A stretch of DNA of 64,000 nucleotides from Vibrio lentus (lineage in GTDB: Bacteria; Pseudomonadota; Gammaproteobacteria; Enterobacterales; Vibrionaceae), in the NCBI RefSeq assembly GCF_002875945.1, contig NZ_MCZK01000150.1:21624-85623 (forward strand), read 5' to 3'. Positions within the stretch are counted from its first letter, which is position 1. Each line of letters opens with the position of its first letter. Position numbers and translations under genes: made by a program. The notes beneath the pieces were generated by a model, which saw nothing but the letters and a program-made list of their open reading frames with translations, was not told the DNA's origin and did no database searches. Of the stretch, positions 30,637 through 38,854 are shown in pieces.

Positions 30637-32046
30637 CTAGTTATTGTTCATCCAGTCGACCATTTGGGTTTTGTAAACATCACTGTTGCCACCGAAAATA
30701 GCCTGTACGCCAGTGCCGACTCTTACCACACCTGCAGCGCCGAGCTGTTTCAGTTTCGCTTCGTCGACTTTGTCCTGCTCGACGATTTGGATTCTTAAGC
30801 GCGTAATACAAGCATCAGTGCTTAAGATGTTCTGCTTACCACCAAACGCGCTCACCAATTCACTGGCGAATTCAGAGCTGGTGTCGTTGATGATGGTGCT
30901 GTTGTCTTGTTTTTCACGACCTGGTGTTTTTAAATCGAACGTCTTGATGAACCATGTGAATACAACGTAGTAAAGTGCCGCGTATGCCAGACCTAGCGGA
31001 ATGATCATCCAGCCTTTGGTTGAGATGCCGAAGAAGGTCACATAGTCGATCAAACCTGCACTAAAGCTATAGCCGTGTTTAACACCCAGTAGAATACACA
31101 GTGGGTAAGCAAGGCCGGCAATGATCGCGTGAATCACGTAGAGCAATGGTGAGATGAACATGAACGCAAACTCGATTGGCTCTGTGATGCCCGTCAGGAA
31201 TGACGTCAGTGCTGCAGAAATCATGATGCCCATAACCTTGGTACGGTTCTCTGGTTTCGCTGCGCGACCAATCGCGATGGCTGCGGCAGGAAGGCCAAAC
31301 ATCTTGAATAGGAAGCCACCTGCTAGGTTGCCTGCATTTGGATCGCCTGCGAAGAAACGTGGGATTTCACCGTGGAATACTTGCCCCGCAGAGTTAATGA
31401 ATTCGCCCGTTTGCAGCTGAATAATCACGTTGATGACGTGGTGCAAACCAAATGGAATCAATGCACGTTCTGCGGTGCCATAAGCCCAAAAGGCCATCAG
31501 TGGGTTTTGTTCTGTTGCCCAAGCGCCAAACCAATCAATGCCTGCGCCAATCGGCTGCCAGATAAAGGCAATCGCGATACCCAAGAACAGCATAGAAAAT
31601 GAGGTCACGATTGGGACAAAGCGCTTACCCGCAAAGAAGGCCAAGTAGGCTGGCATCTTAATGGTGTAAAAGCGGTTAAACATATAGGCGCCAACCGCAC
31701 CAGAGATGATACCGCCCAGTACGCCAGTATCAATATGCTCAACACCAAGTACGCTCGCCATTACCTTCAGTGTTGCCACCAAAACGTAATAACCGATACC
31801 TGCCGCTACTGCACCCACACCGTCATTGTTGGTGAATGAAATCGCGACACCTAATGCAAAAATCAGTGGCAGGTTACCAAAGACCGCGCCACCGGCTTCC
31901 GCCATTAATTCAGAAACCACAGGTGGGATAATCCCGAATTGCGCCGAGCCAATACCCAACAAAATACCCGCAGCGGGCATTGAGGCTATGGGCAACATCA
32001 AGGCTTTACCGACCTTAGACAGGTTGGCAAAAAAGTTAGCAAACAT
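30637..32046 (-). CDS. ptsG: PTS glucose-type EIICB component
   Basis: The 469-residue protein combines a membrane EIIC domain (about residues 1-370) and a cytoplasmic EIIB domain. It follows E. coli PtsG: MPAAGILLGIGSAQF, TNNDGVGAVAAGIGY, TDTGVLGGIISGA-like DTGVLGGIISGAVGAYMFNRF, and GGFLFKMFGLPAAAIAI. The phosphorylated cysteine is C413 in TDACITRLR. It imports and phosphorylates glucose with EIIA-Glc. GGAG lies before the ATG. The close link with sgrR and the gal repressor suggests handling of the glucose half of imported disaccharides. NagE or MalX relatives are less likely by sequence. Confidence 0.9.
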   Translation of the reverse strand: MFANFFANLSKVGKALMLPIASMPAAGILLGIGSAQFGIIPPVVSELMAEAGGAVFGNLPLIFALGVAISFTNNDGVGAVAAGIGYYVLVATLKVMASVLGVEHIDTGVLGGIISGAVGAYMFNRFYTIKMPAYLAFFAGKRFVPIVTSFSMLFLGIAIAFIWQPIGAGIDWFGAWATEQNPLMAFWAYGTAERALIPFGLHHVINVIIQLQTGEFINSAGQVFHGEIPRFFAGDPNAGNLAGGFLFKMFGLPAAAIAIGRAAKPENRTKVMGIMISAALTSFLTGITEPIEFAFMFISPLLYVIHAIIAGLAYPLCILLGVKHGYSFSAGLIDYVTFFGISTKGWMIIPLGLAYAALYYVVFTWFIKTFDLKTPGREKQDNSTIINDTSSEFASELVSAFGGKQNILSTDACITRLRIQIVEQDKVDEAKLKQLGAAGVVRVGTGVQAIFGGNSDVYKTQMVDWMNNN

Positions 32047-32117
32047 ACATATACTCCAATTTGTTATATAAAATTTGGGGGCGCAATATCATCGGTGAGT
32101 CATGGCAAAAGGGGGAT

Positions 32118-32187
32118 TAGCGATAGCATCGAGATTATGGTTTGCAGGGGGTAGGAGCATAAACATAAAGTAGGTTGCTATCGCTAA
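32118..32187. other. 12-bp inverted repeat in the ptsG-sgrR divergent region
   Basis: TTAGCGATAGCA at 32118 and TGCTATCGCTAA at 32176 are perfectly complementary, separated by 46 bases. In a ptsG mRNA this would be a long-range stem in the leader about 70 bases before the start. It may be an operator pair or an RNA structure. The 406-base divergent region shows no obvious intrinsic terminator for a separate small RNA. Confidence 0.6.
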
Positions 32188-32452
32188 AGCTTTTAAAATG
32201 TGAATTTGCCAGTGATGGAGGGAGTCTTTTCTTGTGAATGCTTTTTTGCACTCAACTATCGATGAATTATCTTCGCCTGAAATACTCAACCGTAGGGCTG
32301 CGCTAGAATCTGAGGCTATTTTTGCTAAAAATGAGGCAGGAAAAAAGAGCGTGATTTTTAGATTTTAAGTTCCTTATAACGAAGTTTTTAGACCTTTTTA
32401 CTTGAGTTAGGTACTGATGAGCTAATATAAGGAACTCAAACTTAGCTTTGGA

Positions 32453-34237
32453 GTGCCTGTTTTGGAGAGTATTAACCTTTTTCGATACTACGAACGCCTA
32501 GAAGAATTTGAATTGTTGGTTGAGCATGCTGTCACGCTTGCTGAGACCGCAGGCAAGATGTGCACCAGCCCAAGACATGCGCGCGCCATTCTTAAACAGA
32601 TGAGTGGGCTAAAGTGGATTGCTTGGATACCACGAGTAGGGCGAAATCAGCGTTCGACTCTGATTCGTCGCATCGACCGCACCGAGGTGAAGCGCACGAT
32701 TGCCTTGGAGTGGATCAAAGAGAGCAAATACGACCGCGCTCTGGAGTTTCTTGAATACAACCAAGTGGTTTTCGAACAATTATTGAAGCAGACTTCTGGA
32801 GCACAAGTGACAGAAGGCAAAGTGAGTGTTCAGCTGACTTACAATCGCCCGTTTGCTTCTCTCTCCCCAACAAGGCCGCATCGTAATAGTGAGCGCTATT
32901 TGATTCGTCAGATCCACTCTTGTTTGGTTTCAATGAGCCCAGAGGGTGAGTTAATTCCTAATATTGCACACCATTGGGAAGCGGATGAAAATTGGAAAGT
33001 GTGGACGTTTTATCTTCGCCCCTCAGTGAGTTTTCATTCTGGTGACAAGGTCGATGCTGAGGTTGTCTCGCAACTGTTGCTTGAGCTGCAAGCACTTCCA
33101 TACTATCAAAATGAACTCGACCATCTTGAAGCCATCACAGTTGAAACTCCTTATCGATTCTCGGTTCAACTCAGTCGCAGTGACAAGGGCTTTGCGGCGT
33201 TAATGAGTGACTTAAAATATTCACTTCAACCTCCAGAACAACTCAAAAACTCATCATCTAATGTTGTCGGTTGCGGCATCTTTGCCCTTGAGCTGCATTC
33301 AGACAGCAAGCTGACCCTAGCGGCTAATGAGCATTTTCATGGCTTCCGATCTTTGACGGATAAAGTGACGATTTGGTCTTTGAACACGGCCTCAACGAAC
33401 CATGACCAAGCCTCTGGTGATTCACAGACGCTTCCTGACACAGAGCAGTACTCTAAGAAAGTCATCACCAACGCGAGCAGTGAGCCCAATGAGAGTGTAT
33501 TGGAAAACAGCAATACGCCAGACTCGCAACATACCGCATCAAGAGCTCGAATAGAGGAAGGGTGTTTGTTTGTGATTTTCAATCAGAACAACTCTAGCTT
33601 GTCTTACCTTCAGCGTCGTTGGTTGAGTGAACGACTGAATGGAGAAGAAATCTGGCGTCAGCTCGAACTCAATGAAACGACATTTGGCGCCGAAATAGCG
33701 CACAACTTCTTCCCTTTCTGGCATAACGTTAAACACATCAGAAGCCAATCGATCGAATTGCCTCGCTCAGTTCGGATTGCCTGCTATTCACATTTAGGTG
33801 TTCAACGCAGTGCCAAAGCCGCGGTGCAAATATTGGCGAAAGAAGGCATTGAAGCGCAGATCAATCTTTACTCATTCGAAGCCTTTATAGAGAAAGCACA
33901 GGGTGATGGTTTCAGTGAAGAGATCGTCTTAAGTAGCCTTAACCTTGATGACAATCGCCAAGTGTCGGCTCTGTTGTACTTTTTGAGTGATCCTGTGCTG
34001 CATGCCACGATTGGAGCTGACGTGAGTGAATGGCTGGTGGCTGAACTTAACCGTATCCGAGAGGATTTCTCACCCAATGAATACCTTAATCAGCTTGAGC
34101 AATTGGGCTCTGTGCTTATCTACGAAGGTTTAATTACTCCGATGCTCCACCATAGGCAAACACTCAGCTTTCTGGATATCTTTAAAGGTGTGGAAATCAC
34201 GGCTTGGGGTTGGCCAAAATTGAGTGAGATTTGGTAA
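32453..34237 (+). CDS. sgrR: SgrR-like sugar-phosphate stress regulator
   Basis: The 594-residue protein has an N-terminal winged-helix domain (about residues 1-115) and a C-terminal oligopeptide-binding-like domain (SBP family 5). RNSERYLIRQIHSCL, PNIAHHWEADENWKVWTFYLRP and RIEEGCLFVIFNQ match the arrangement of E. coli SgrR, which activates sgrS under glucose-phosphate stress. Here it is divergent from ptsG itself, suggesting direct control of ptsG. It is longer than E. coli SgrR (551) through a serine- and asparagine-rich insert around residues 305-360. The GTG at 32453 is the longest start; a TTG at 32462 has better spacing from TTTGGAG and may be the true one. Confidence 0.8.
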   Translation: MPVLESINLFRYYERLEEFELLVEHAVTLAETAGKMCTSPRHARAILKQMSGLKWIAWIPRVGRNQRSTLIRRIDRTEVKRTIALEWIKESKYDRALEFLEYNQVVFEQLLKQTSGAQVTEGKVSVQLTYNRPFASLSPTRPHRNSERYLIRQIHSCLVSMSPEGELIPNIAHHWEADENWKVWTFYLRPSVSFHSGDKVDAEVVSQLLLELQALPYYQNELDHLEAITVETPYRFSVQLSRSDKGFAALMSDLKYSLQPPEQLKNSSSNVVGCGIFALELHSDSKLTLAANEHFHGFRSLTDKVTIWSLNTASTNHDQASGDSQTLPDTEQYSKKVITNASSEPNESVLENSNTPDSQHTASRARIEEGCLFVIFNQNNSSLSYLQRRWLSERLNGEEIWRQLELNETTFGAEIAHNFFPFWHNVKHIRSQSIELPRSVRIACYSHLGVQRSAKAAVQILAKEGIEAQINLYSFEAFIEKAQGDGFSEEIVLSSLNLDDNRQVSALLYFLSDPVLHATIGADVSEWLVAELNRIREDFSPNEYLNQLEQLGSVLIYEGLITPMLHHRQTLSFLDIFKGVEITAWGWPKLSEIW

Positions 34238-34389
34238 CAGTCACTGACAACTTTTATGCTCTTTATTGACCAGAATGAGATCTTTACCGCTTGTAATTAT
34301 TAGGCTTACTGATAGTGTTAGATTTGTGTTTTACTGAATTTTAGTAAATTGTCAGTAAGTAAAAAATGAATCAATATAGGAAGTGAGAA

Positions 34390-34722
34390 ATGGATACTGT
34401 CTCTTATGGTGACTTTGCTAAGTTAGAAATGCGAGTGGGTAAGATCATCGAAGTTGTGCGTCATGAAAACGCAGACAAGCTGTACATCGTGCAAGTGGAT
34501 GTGGGTGAGAAGACGCTACAAACAGTGACCAGCCTAGTCCCTTACTACACAGAAGAAGAGTTGATGGGCAAGCAGGTTGTTGTACTGTGTAATTTAGCGA
34601 AAGCCAAGATGAGAGGCCACACTTCTGAATGCATGCTGCTATGTGCGGAAACGGATGATGAATCTGAAAGCGTATTGCTGACACCAGAACGTGCGATGCC
34701 AGCGGGTATTCGAGTCGTTTAA
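34390..34722 (+). CDS. ygjH: tRNA-binding domain protein YgjH
   Basis: The 110-residue stand-alone EMAP/Trbp111 OB-fold protein is nearly identical in layout to E. coli YgjH: YGDFAKLEMRVGKI, RHENADKLYIVQVDVG, VTSLVPYYTEEELMGK and KMRGHTSECMLLCAET. Such proteins bind tRNA as dimers. In E. coli ygjH is the neighbour of ebgR, so its presence within 11 kb of ebgR here is a remnant of shared order. Start follows TAGGAAGTGAGAA. Confidence 0.92.
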   Translation: MDTVSYGDFAKLEMRVGKIIEVVRHENADKLYIVQVDVGEKTLQTVTSLVPYYTEEELMGKQVVVLCNLAKAKMRGHTSECMLLCAETDDESESVLLTPERAMPAGIRVV

Positions 34723-34779
34723 GTTGTCTCGTTTGGTCGGTGAGCTTGTTCGTTATAAGCTCATCGACTTATCTGTACT

Positions 34780-34843
34780 CAAAGCTCCAAATTATCAAAG
34801 CTCCAAAATAACCAAAGCTTCAAAATAACCAAAGCCCTCAAAG
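34780..34843. repeat. 17-bp imperfect tandem repeat, about 4 units
   Basis: Units of CAAAGCTCCAAAATAAC with changes run from 34780 to the stop codon of the next (minus-strand) gene. It may be a small minisatellite at the convergent ygjH/GGCT junction; no terminator was seen there. Confidence 0.7.
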
Positions 34844-34844
34844 A

Positions 34845-35399
34845 TTAGCTACGAACAGCCAGTATCAAACCATCGATGACACTGTGGTGGTGATCCGACA
34901 CCCCGGCAAGATTGCTGTATTTTGGTTGGTGACGATCATTTTCTAATGGATGGTGCCAACCCTGAGTATGTTCCACAAAATGTGCGGCAAAGCTTTCAGA
35001 CACTTCTAAACATCCCGCCATAACGGTATCGACATAGGTTTGAACGATAGGGCTGTTTTCACAAGGCGCTTGAATCTCATCTTTGATGTATACCCAAATC
35101 GATTGATCCTGCTTGAACTCAGTCTGGCTCTCTATCTGATCGGCTTTGAGTTCGATTCTGTGATAACCACGCTCACGACGATCAAATTCAGCCAATGCAA
35201 CATCATCGACCTCAAGCAAAACACCATTCACTTGTCCCTCACCAAGATTGACGATCAAAGGTGATAAAACGTAGCTGTCATCGATCTTACTCCAGTGACG
35301 CACTAGGCCATGAACAATTGCAGGGATCGCTTGCCCAGTTTGACCGGTAAGTTGACGTGAAGAAGAGTTGATCAAGCTGCCATAACCAAAAATATACAT
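34845..35399 (-). CDS. Gamma-glutamylcyclotransferase-like protein
   Basis: The ATG at 35399 gives a 184-residue protein beginning MYIFGYGSLINSSSR, where YGSL is the GGCT-fold substrate loop; AAGGA lies five bases upstream. The glutamate in FDRRERGYHRIEL is in the position of the family's general acid/base. Relatives open gamma-glutamyl peptides or glutathione, but the family is diverse. The C-terminal part with several histidines (GVSDHHHSVIDGL) is less conserved. A longer frame from 35456 lacks a ribosome binding site. Confidence 0.78.
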   Translation of the reverse strand: MYIFGYGSLINSSSRQLTGQTGQAIPAIVHGLVRHWSKIDDSYVLSPLIVNLGEGQVNGVLLEVDDVALAEFDRRERGYHRIELKADQIESQTEFKQDQSIWVYIKDEIQAPCENSPIVQTYVDTVMAGCLEVSESFAAHFVEHTQGWHHPLENDRHQPKYSNLAGVSDHHHSVIDGLILAVRS

Positions 35400-35687
35400 C
35401 GTGTTCCTTATCTGAGTTCTTCCATTTAAGTCTAGTCTTACTATATGTGTCGCCATGGCAAAAGTCAGTAAGTTTATATTTACACATCTATAGGTCTTTA
35501 TGACTCTTTGAGTTGTGTTTTTTTGACTTATTTATTGGCGGGTGAACTCTGCGAGTGGTTGTTTTTACTGGCTTTATCTATTTGGCTCGTTTCATGCAAT
35601 GTGATCAGCATATTGCATCGATTCCGATGCACACCAAATTTGGTTTAGGTAATCCCTTGACCGCTTATCTGAGAATTAGGAGCGAGT

Positions 35688-36872
35688 TTGTTAAATATCA
35701 CAGATAAAAGTGTAGAAGACGCGATTCCAGCTTACCTGCGTTTAGGCTTTCGACCTTTCTTCTTTCTCGGCAGTCTCTATGCCGTGATTGCCATTGTGGC
35801 GTGGGTCATCATGTTTCAAAACGGTCAGCCTGAGGTTTTAACAGTGCCAGCGTTGTGGTGGCACGTACACGAAATGTTATTTGGTTTTGCCATGGCGATT
35901 GTTGTGGGTTTTGTTTTAACCGCCGTACAAACGTGGACTGGCGTTAATGGCACTAAGCATCATCGATTAGCCGTATTAGTCGGCTTGTGGTTAGCACCTC
36001 GTATCTTATTTTGGACACCAGCGCCGTTATGGCTGATCTCATCGGTTGAGGCACTGTTCTTAATCTTCGCCGCTTATGAGATTGGTTTTCGAGTTGTAAA
36101 ATCGAAAGGGTGGAAGAACCTGTTCTTTATCCCGCTCTTTATACTGGCTATCGTGGCGAACTTTGCGAGCTACGCGACCATTAAGGGCATGCCTCCATTC
36201 CCGTCATCTGCGGTATGGCAAGCGATGTTGTGGTGGTTTACTTTGCTGTTGTCGGTAATGGGCGGACGAGTGATTCCGTTCTTCACGGCACGTCGCTTTG
36301 ACTTTGAGAAAGCGCAGCCGTTGGTTTGGTTGGAATGGCTGGCGAATCTACCTTTGGTTGGATTGTTTGTTCTGAGCTTTTTCCCGTTAACCTTTGCTCA
36401 AGTGGGCAATGAGTTGATGGTTTTTGCGGGTGTTACTCAGTTGGTGCGCTTTGTCCGTTGGAAGCCTTGGACGACGTTATCTGAGCCATTAGTGTGGTCA
36501 CTGCATGCGGCTTACTTGTGTATCCCTTTAAGCTTGTTGCTAAGAGGTTTGTTAGACAACCCATTTGCCAGTCATAACATGTTGCACCTGTTTGCGATTG
36601 GTGGCTTGAGCGGTTTGATTCTCGCGATGATTACTCGTGTGACCATGGGACACACAGGTCGTGCGATTTACAAAGGGCCAAGCATGGCGTTAGCGTTCGC
36701 AGCCATTTTCATTGCCGCGTTAGTGCGTAGTTTGGGTGTGACCTTCTTCCCGGCTTACTTGTTTGAGATGGTTAACATCAGCGCGGGTTTATGGACGCTG
36801 GCATTCGGTCTGTTTATCTGGAAATTCGGCATGATGCTATTGACCCCAAGAGTGGATGGTCATCCGGGGTAA
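35688..36872 (+). CDS. nnrS: NnrS family membrane protein
   Basis: The 394-residue protein has about twelve membrane segments. The family blocks are LRLGFRPFFFLGSLYAV, WHVHEMLFGFAMAIVVGF, GGRVIPFFTARR and HLFAIGGLSGLILAMITRVTMGHTGR. NnrS proteins contain heme and copper and help cells under nitric oxide stress; the mechanism is unclear. The start is a TTG at 35688 with AGGAG five bases upstream. No NsrR or NorR gene lies nearby in this window. A strong terminator follows. Confidence 0.9.
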   Translation: MLNITDKSVEDAIPAYLRLGFRPFFFLGSLYAVIAIVAWVIMFQNGQPEVLTVPALWWHVHEMLFGFAMAIVVGFVLTAVQTWTGVNGTKHHRLAVLVGLWLAPRILFWTPAPLWLISSVEALFLIFAAYEIGFRVVKSKGWKNLFFIPLFILAIVANFASYATIKGMPPFPSSAVWQAMLWWFTLLLSVMGGRVIPFFTARRFDFEKAQPLVWLEWLANLPLVGLFVLSFFPLTFAQVGNELMVFAGVTQLVRFVRWKPWTTLSEPLVWSLHAAYLCIPLSLLLRGLLDNPFASHNMLHLFAIGGLSGLILAMITRVTMGHTGRAIYKGPSMALAFAAIFIAALVRSLGVTFFPAYLFEMVNISAGLWTLAFGLFIWKFGMMLLTPRVDGHPG

Positions 36873-36915
36873 TCAGTGCTTTGATTTAGCCTATTGGTTA
36901 AGCCTGCAGATAATG

Positions 36916-36943
36916 AAAGGGAAGCAATGAGCTTCCCTTTTTT
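36916..36943 (+). terminator. Terminator of nnrS
   Basis: AAAGGGAAGC pairs with GCTTCCCTTT around AATGA, followed by T-run. The A-run on the left lets it act also for the convergent adenine deaminase gene. Confidence 0.9.
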
Positions 36944-37023
36944 GATCGTGTTGAAAGTGCACTTTCATTACTTTCTCTGCTCGCTCGTTAGCTATTAACT
37001 ATTAGGTATTCACGATTAGCTCG

Positions 37024-38031
37024 TTAAGTATTCTCGGCTAGATAGTGGCGCACTTGCGCAGTGAGCTCTTGTCTAACTTGCGGGGAAATAAAGCTCGCTT
37101 CAATGGCATTGATACTGAACTGTGCTAATTCGTTTTTCGTCAGTGGATGAGCATTGGCGACAGCGAGGAAGTTATCATTCATGTACCCACCAAAGTAAGC
37201 TGGATCATCGGAATTAATGGTGACGCACAGCCCCTTTCTTAAGAGTTCTACGACGTTGTGCTGCTGCATGGTGTCGAAGACTTTGAGCTTGGTGTTCGAC
37301 AAAGGGCAAACCGTTAGTGGGATACGCTTCGCAGCCAACTCTTCCATCAGTTCTGGGTCTTCTGCACAACGAACCCCATGATCAATTCGCGTGATGCCTA
37401 GTAAGCTCAACGCGTCACTAATATTTTGCGCTGGGCCTTCTTCTCCTGCATGGGCCACGGTTAGGAAACCTTGGTTGATGGCCTCTTGAAAGACATGTTT
37501 AAACTTTTCTGGCGGGTTGCCTTGTTCCGATGAATCTAGTCCAACCGCTATGATTTTATCTTTGTAGGGAAGGGCTTGTTTGAGCGTCTCGAACGCGCTG
37601 TCTTCATCAAGGTGGCGCAGAAAGCACATGATCAGTTGGCTGCTTATCCCTAGTTCCTGCTCAGCTTGCTGTAAAGCTTGAGTAATGCCACCAACAACCG
37701 TGTCGAAACCTATTCCACGTTCGGTGTGAGTCTGTGGGTCAAAGAAGATTTCGGTATGAACCACGTTGTCTTGCTGGCATTTCAATAGGTAAGCCCAAGT
37801 CAGGTCGTAGAAATCCTGCTGGTGGAGCAGCACGTTGGCACCTTGGTAATAGATATCGAGGAAGGATTGCAGGTTGTGAAATTGATAGGCTTCACGAACT
37901 TGGTCTGGGCTCTCAAAGGGTATCGACACCTTATTGCGCTTGGCGAGATCGAACATCAATTCGGGTTCTAGTGTGCCTTCTATGTGTAAGTGCAGCTCAA
38001 CCTTCGGTAAATTTTTGATAAAGCTATCCAT
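37024..38031 (-). CDS. Adenine deaminase (adenosine deaminase family)
   Basis: The 335-residue metal-dependent hydrolase has the N-terminal zinc motif ELHLHIEGTLEPELMF, then FFDPQTHTERGI, AVGLDSSEQGNPP, VAHAGEEGP, RIDHGVRC and TINSDDPAYFGGYMNDN. The EGTLEPEL and FFDPQTHT blocks are those of the adenine deaminase branch (yeast Aah1, Pseudomonas type), not adenosine deaminase. It would turn adenine into hypoxanthine for salvage, fitting the purine permease and gpt further on. AAGGAG precedes the ATG. It is divergent from the DUF3622 gene with two palindromes between. Confidence 0.85.
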   Translation of the reverse strand: MDSFIKNLPKVELHLHIEGTLEPELMFDLAKRNKVSIPFESPDQVREAYQFHNLQSFLDIYYQGANVLLHQQDFYDLTWAYLLKCQQDNVVHTEIFFDPQTHTERGIGFDTVVGGITQALQQAEQELGISSQLIMCFLRHLDEDSAFETLKQALPYKDKIIAVGLDSSEQGNPPEKFKHVFQEAINQGFLTVAHAGEEGPAQNISDALSLLGITRIDHGVRCAEDPELMEELAAKRIPLTVCPLSNTKLKVFDTMQQHNVVELLRKGLCVTINSDDPAYFGGYMNDNFLAVANAHPLTKNELAQFSINAIEASFISPQVRQELTAQVRHYLAENT

Positions 38032-38142
38032 AGCAACTCCTTAGCTATTTTAATTATGGGCGGAGTAGGTGAGGTATTAGTGCCTATTAATATGAAGCCT
38101 TAGGCGATTCATTTATCTCTGTTTGAGCATAGTTCATTTCAT

Positions 38143-38178
38143 TGTTGTCGATAATGTTGTCGATAATGTTGTCGATAA
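38143..38178. repeat. 12-bp tandem repeat TGTTGTCGATAA x3
   Basis: Three perfect units lie in the 374-base divergent region upstream of the adenine deaminase gene. Confidence 0.85.
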
Positions 38179-38232
38179 AACAGCGCTGAAATTGCTGGTG
38201 AATGGAGGGTTATGGAGGAATTGAAATGAGCC

Positions 38233-38280
38233 GCAAACGATTTGCAGCAATGGAGTGTGATCCGCTGCAAATATTTGCAG
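38233..38280. promoter_or_regulatory. Two palindromes between adenine deaminase and DUF3622 genes
   Basis: GCAAACGATTTGC at 38233-38245 and the perfect CTGCAAATATTTGCAG at 38265-38280 share GCAAA/TTTGC arms. Their centres are about 33 bases apart, three helical turns. They look like a paired operator for one regulator, possibly purine-related, but the protein is unknown. Confidence 0.55.
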
Positions 38281-38405
38281 CAATATTCATTGATTTGTGC
38301 TCTAATACCGCGCTTACCAAGGGATGGTGTTAAAAGATGCTCACTTAGATGGAGTTATCAAAGTTGACCGATCCCTTAATGATCTCCCTTAGGAATAAAT
38401 AGAAC

Positions 38406-38720
38406 ATGTCTAAGAACAAAAAATTTGATATCCGCCTTACAGAAAAACGCAACGGTTGGTGTGCAGAGATTACTCGTCAAGTAACGTCTCGCAGCACAAC
38501 AGTTTCTAAGCGTGAAGCTGGTTTCGAGACTGAAGCTCTAGCACAAGAGTGGGCTGAGAAAGAACTGGCTTCTTTCATCGCAAACCAAGCTGAGCGTAAC
38601 GATCGTAAATCAGAGCAACGTAAAGAGCGTGATGAAATTCGTCACACTAAAGAGCTTAAAGCTGAGCAAGCGCGTGAAGCACGTGCAAAAGCTCGCGCAG
38701 AAGAGCTAGACGACGAGTAA
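38406..38720 (+). CDS. DUF3622 domain protein
   Basis: The 104-residue protein is highly charged. Its first half (KFDIRLTEKRNGWCAEITRQVTSR) is the DUF3622 core, followed by an alanine-, lysine- and glutamate-rich helix that could form a coiled coil (about residues 50-104). The family is common in Vibrio and has no known role. The charge pattern would suit RNA or ribosome binding, which is speculation. It is monocistronic, ended by a strong terminator. Confidence 0.8.
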   Translation: MSKNKKFDIRLTEKRNGWCAEITRQVTSRSTTVSKREAGFETEALAQEWAEKELASFIANQAERNDRKSEQRKERDEIRHTKELKAEQAREARAKARAEELDDE

Positions 38721-38762
38721 GTCGCAATAATTTATGCTCTTCTTGTTTGAAGAAGAGCAGAA

Positions 38763-38798
38763 AAAAGCCCCAATATAGTCATCTATATTGGGGCTTTT
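38763..38798. terminator. Bidirectional terminator
   Basis: A 16-bp perfect stem AAAAGCCCCAATATAG / CTATATTGGGGCTTTT with TCAT loop lies between convergent genes and can serve both. Confidence 0.93.
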
Positions 38799-38854
38799 GC
38801 ATTTCTGAGCGTTATTCAGTTAACGGACTCTGCAAGCTTAGTTATTCAGCGCAG

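Noticed and set aside
32047..32452. SgrS small RNA gene next to sgrR
   Set aside because: No stretch resembling the ptsG-pairing segment of SgrS and no intrinsic terminator were seen; not excluded.
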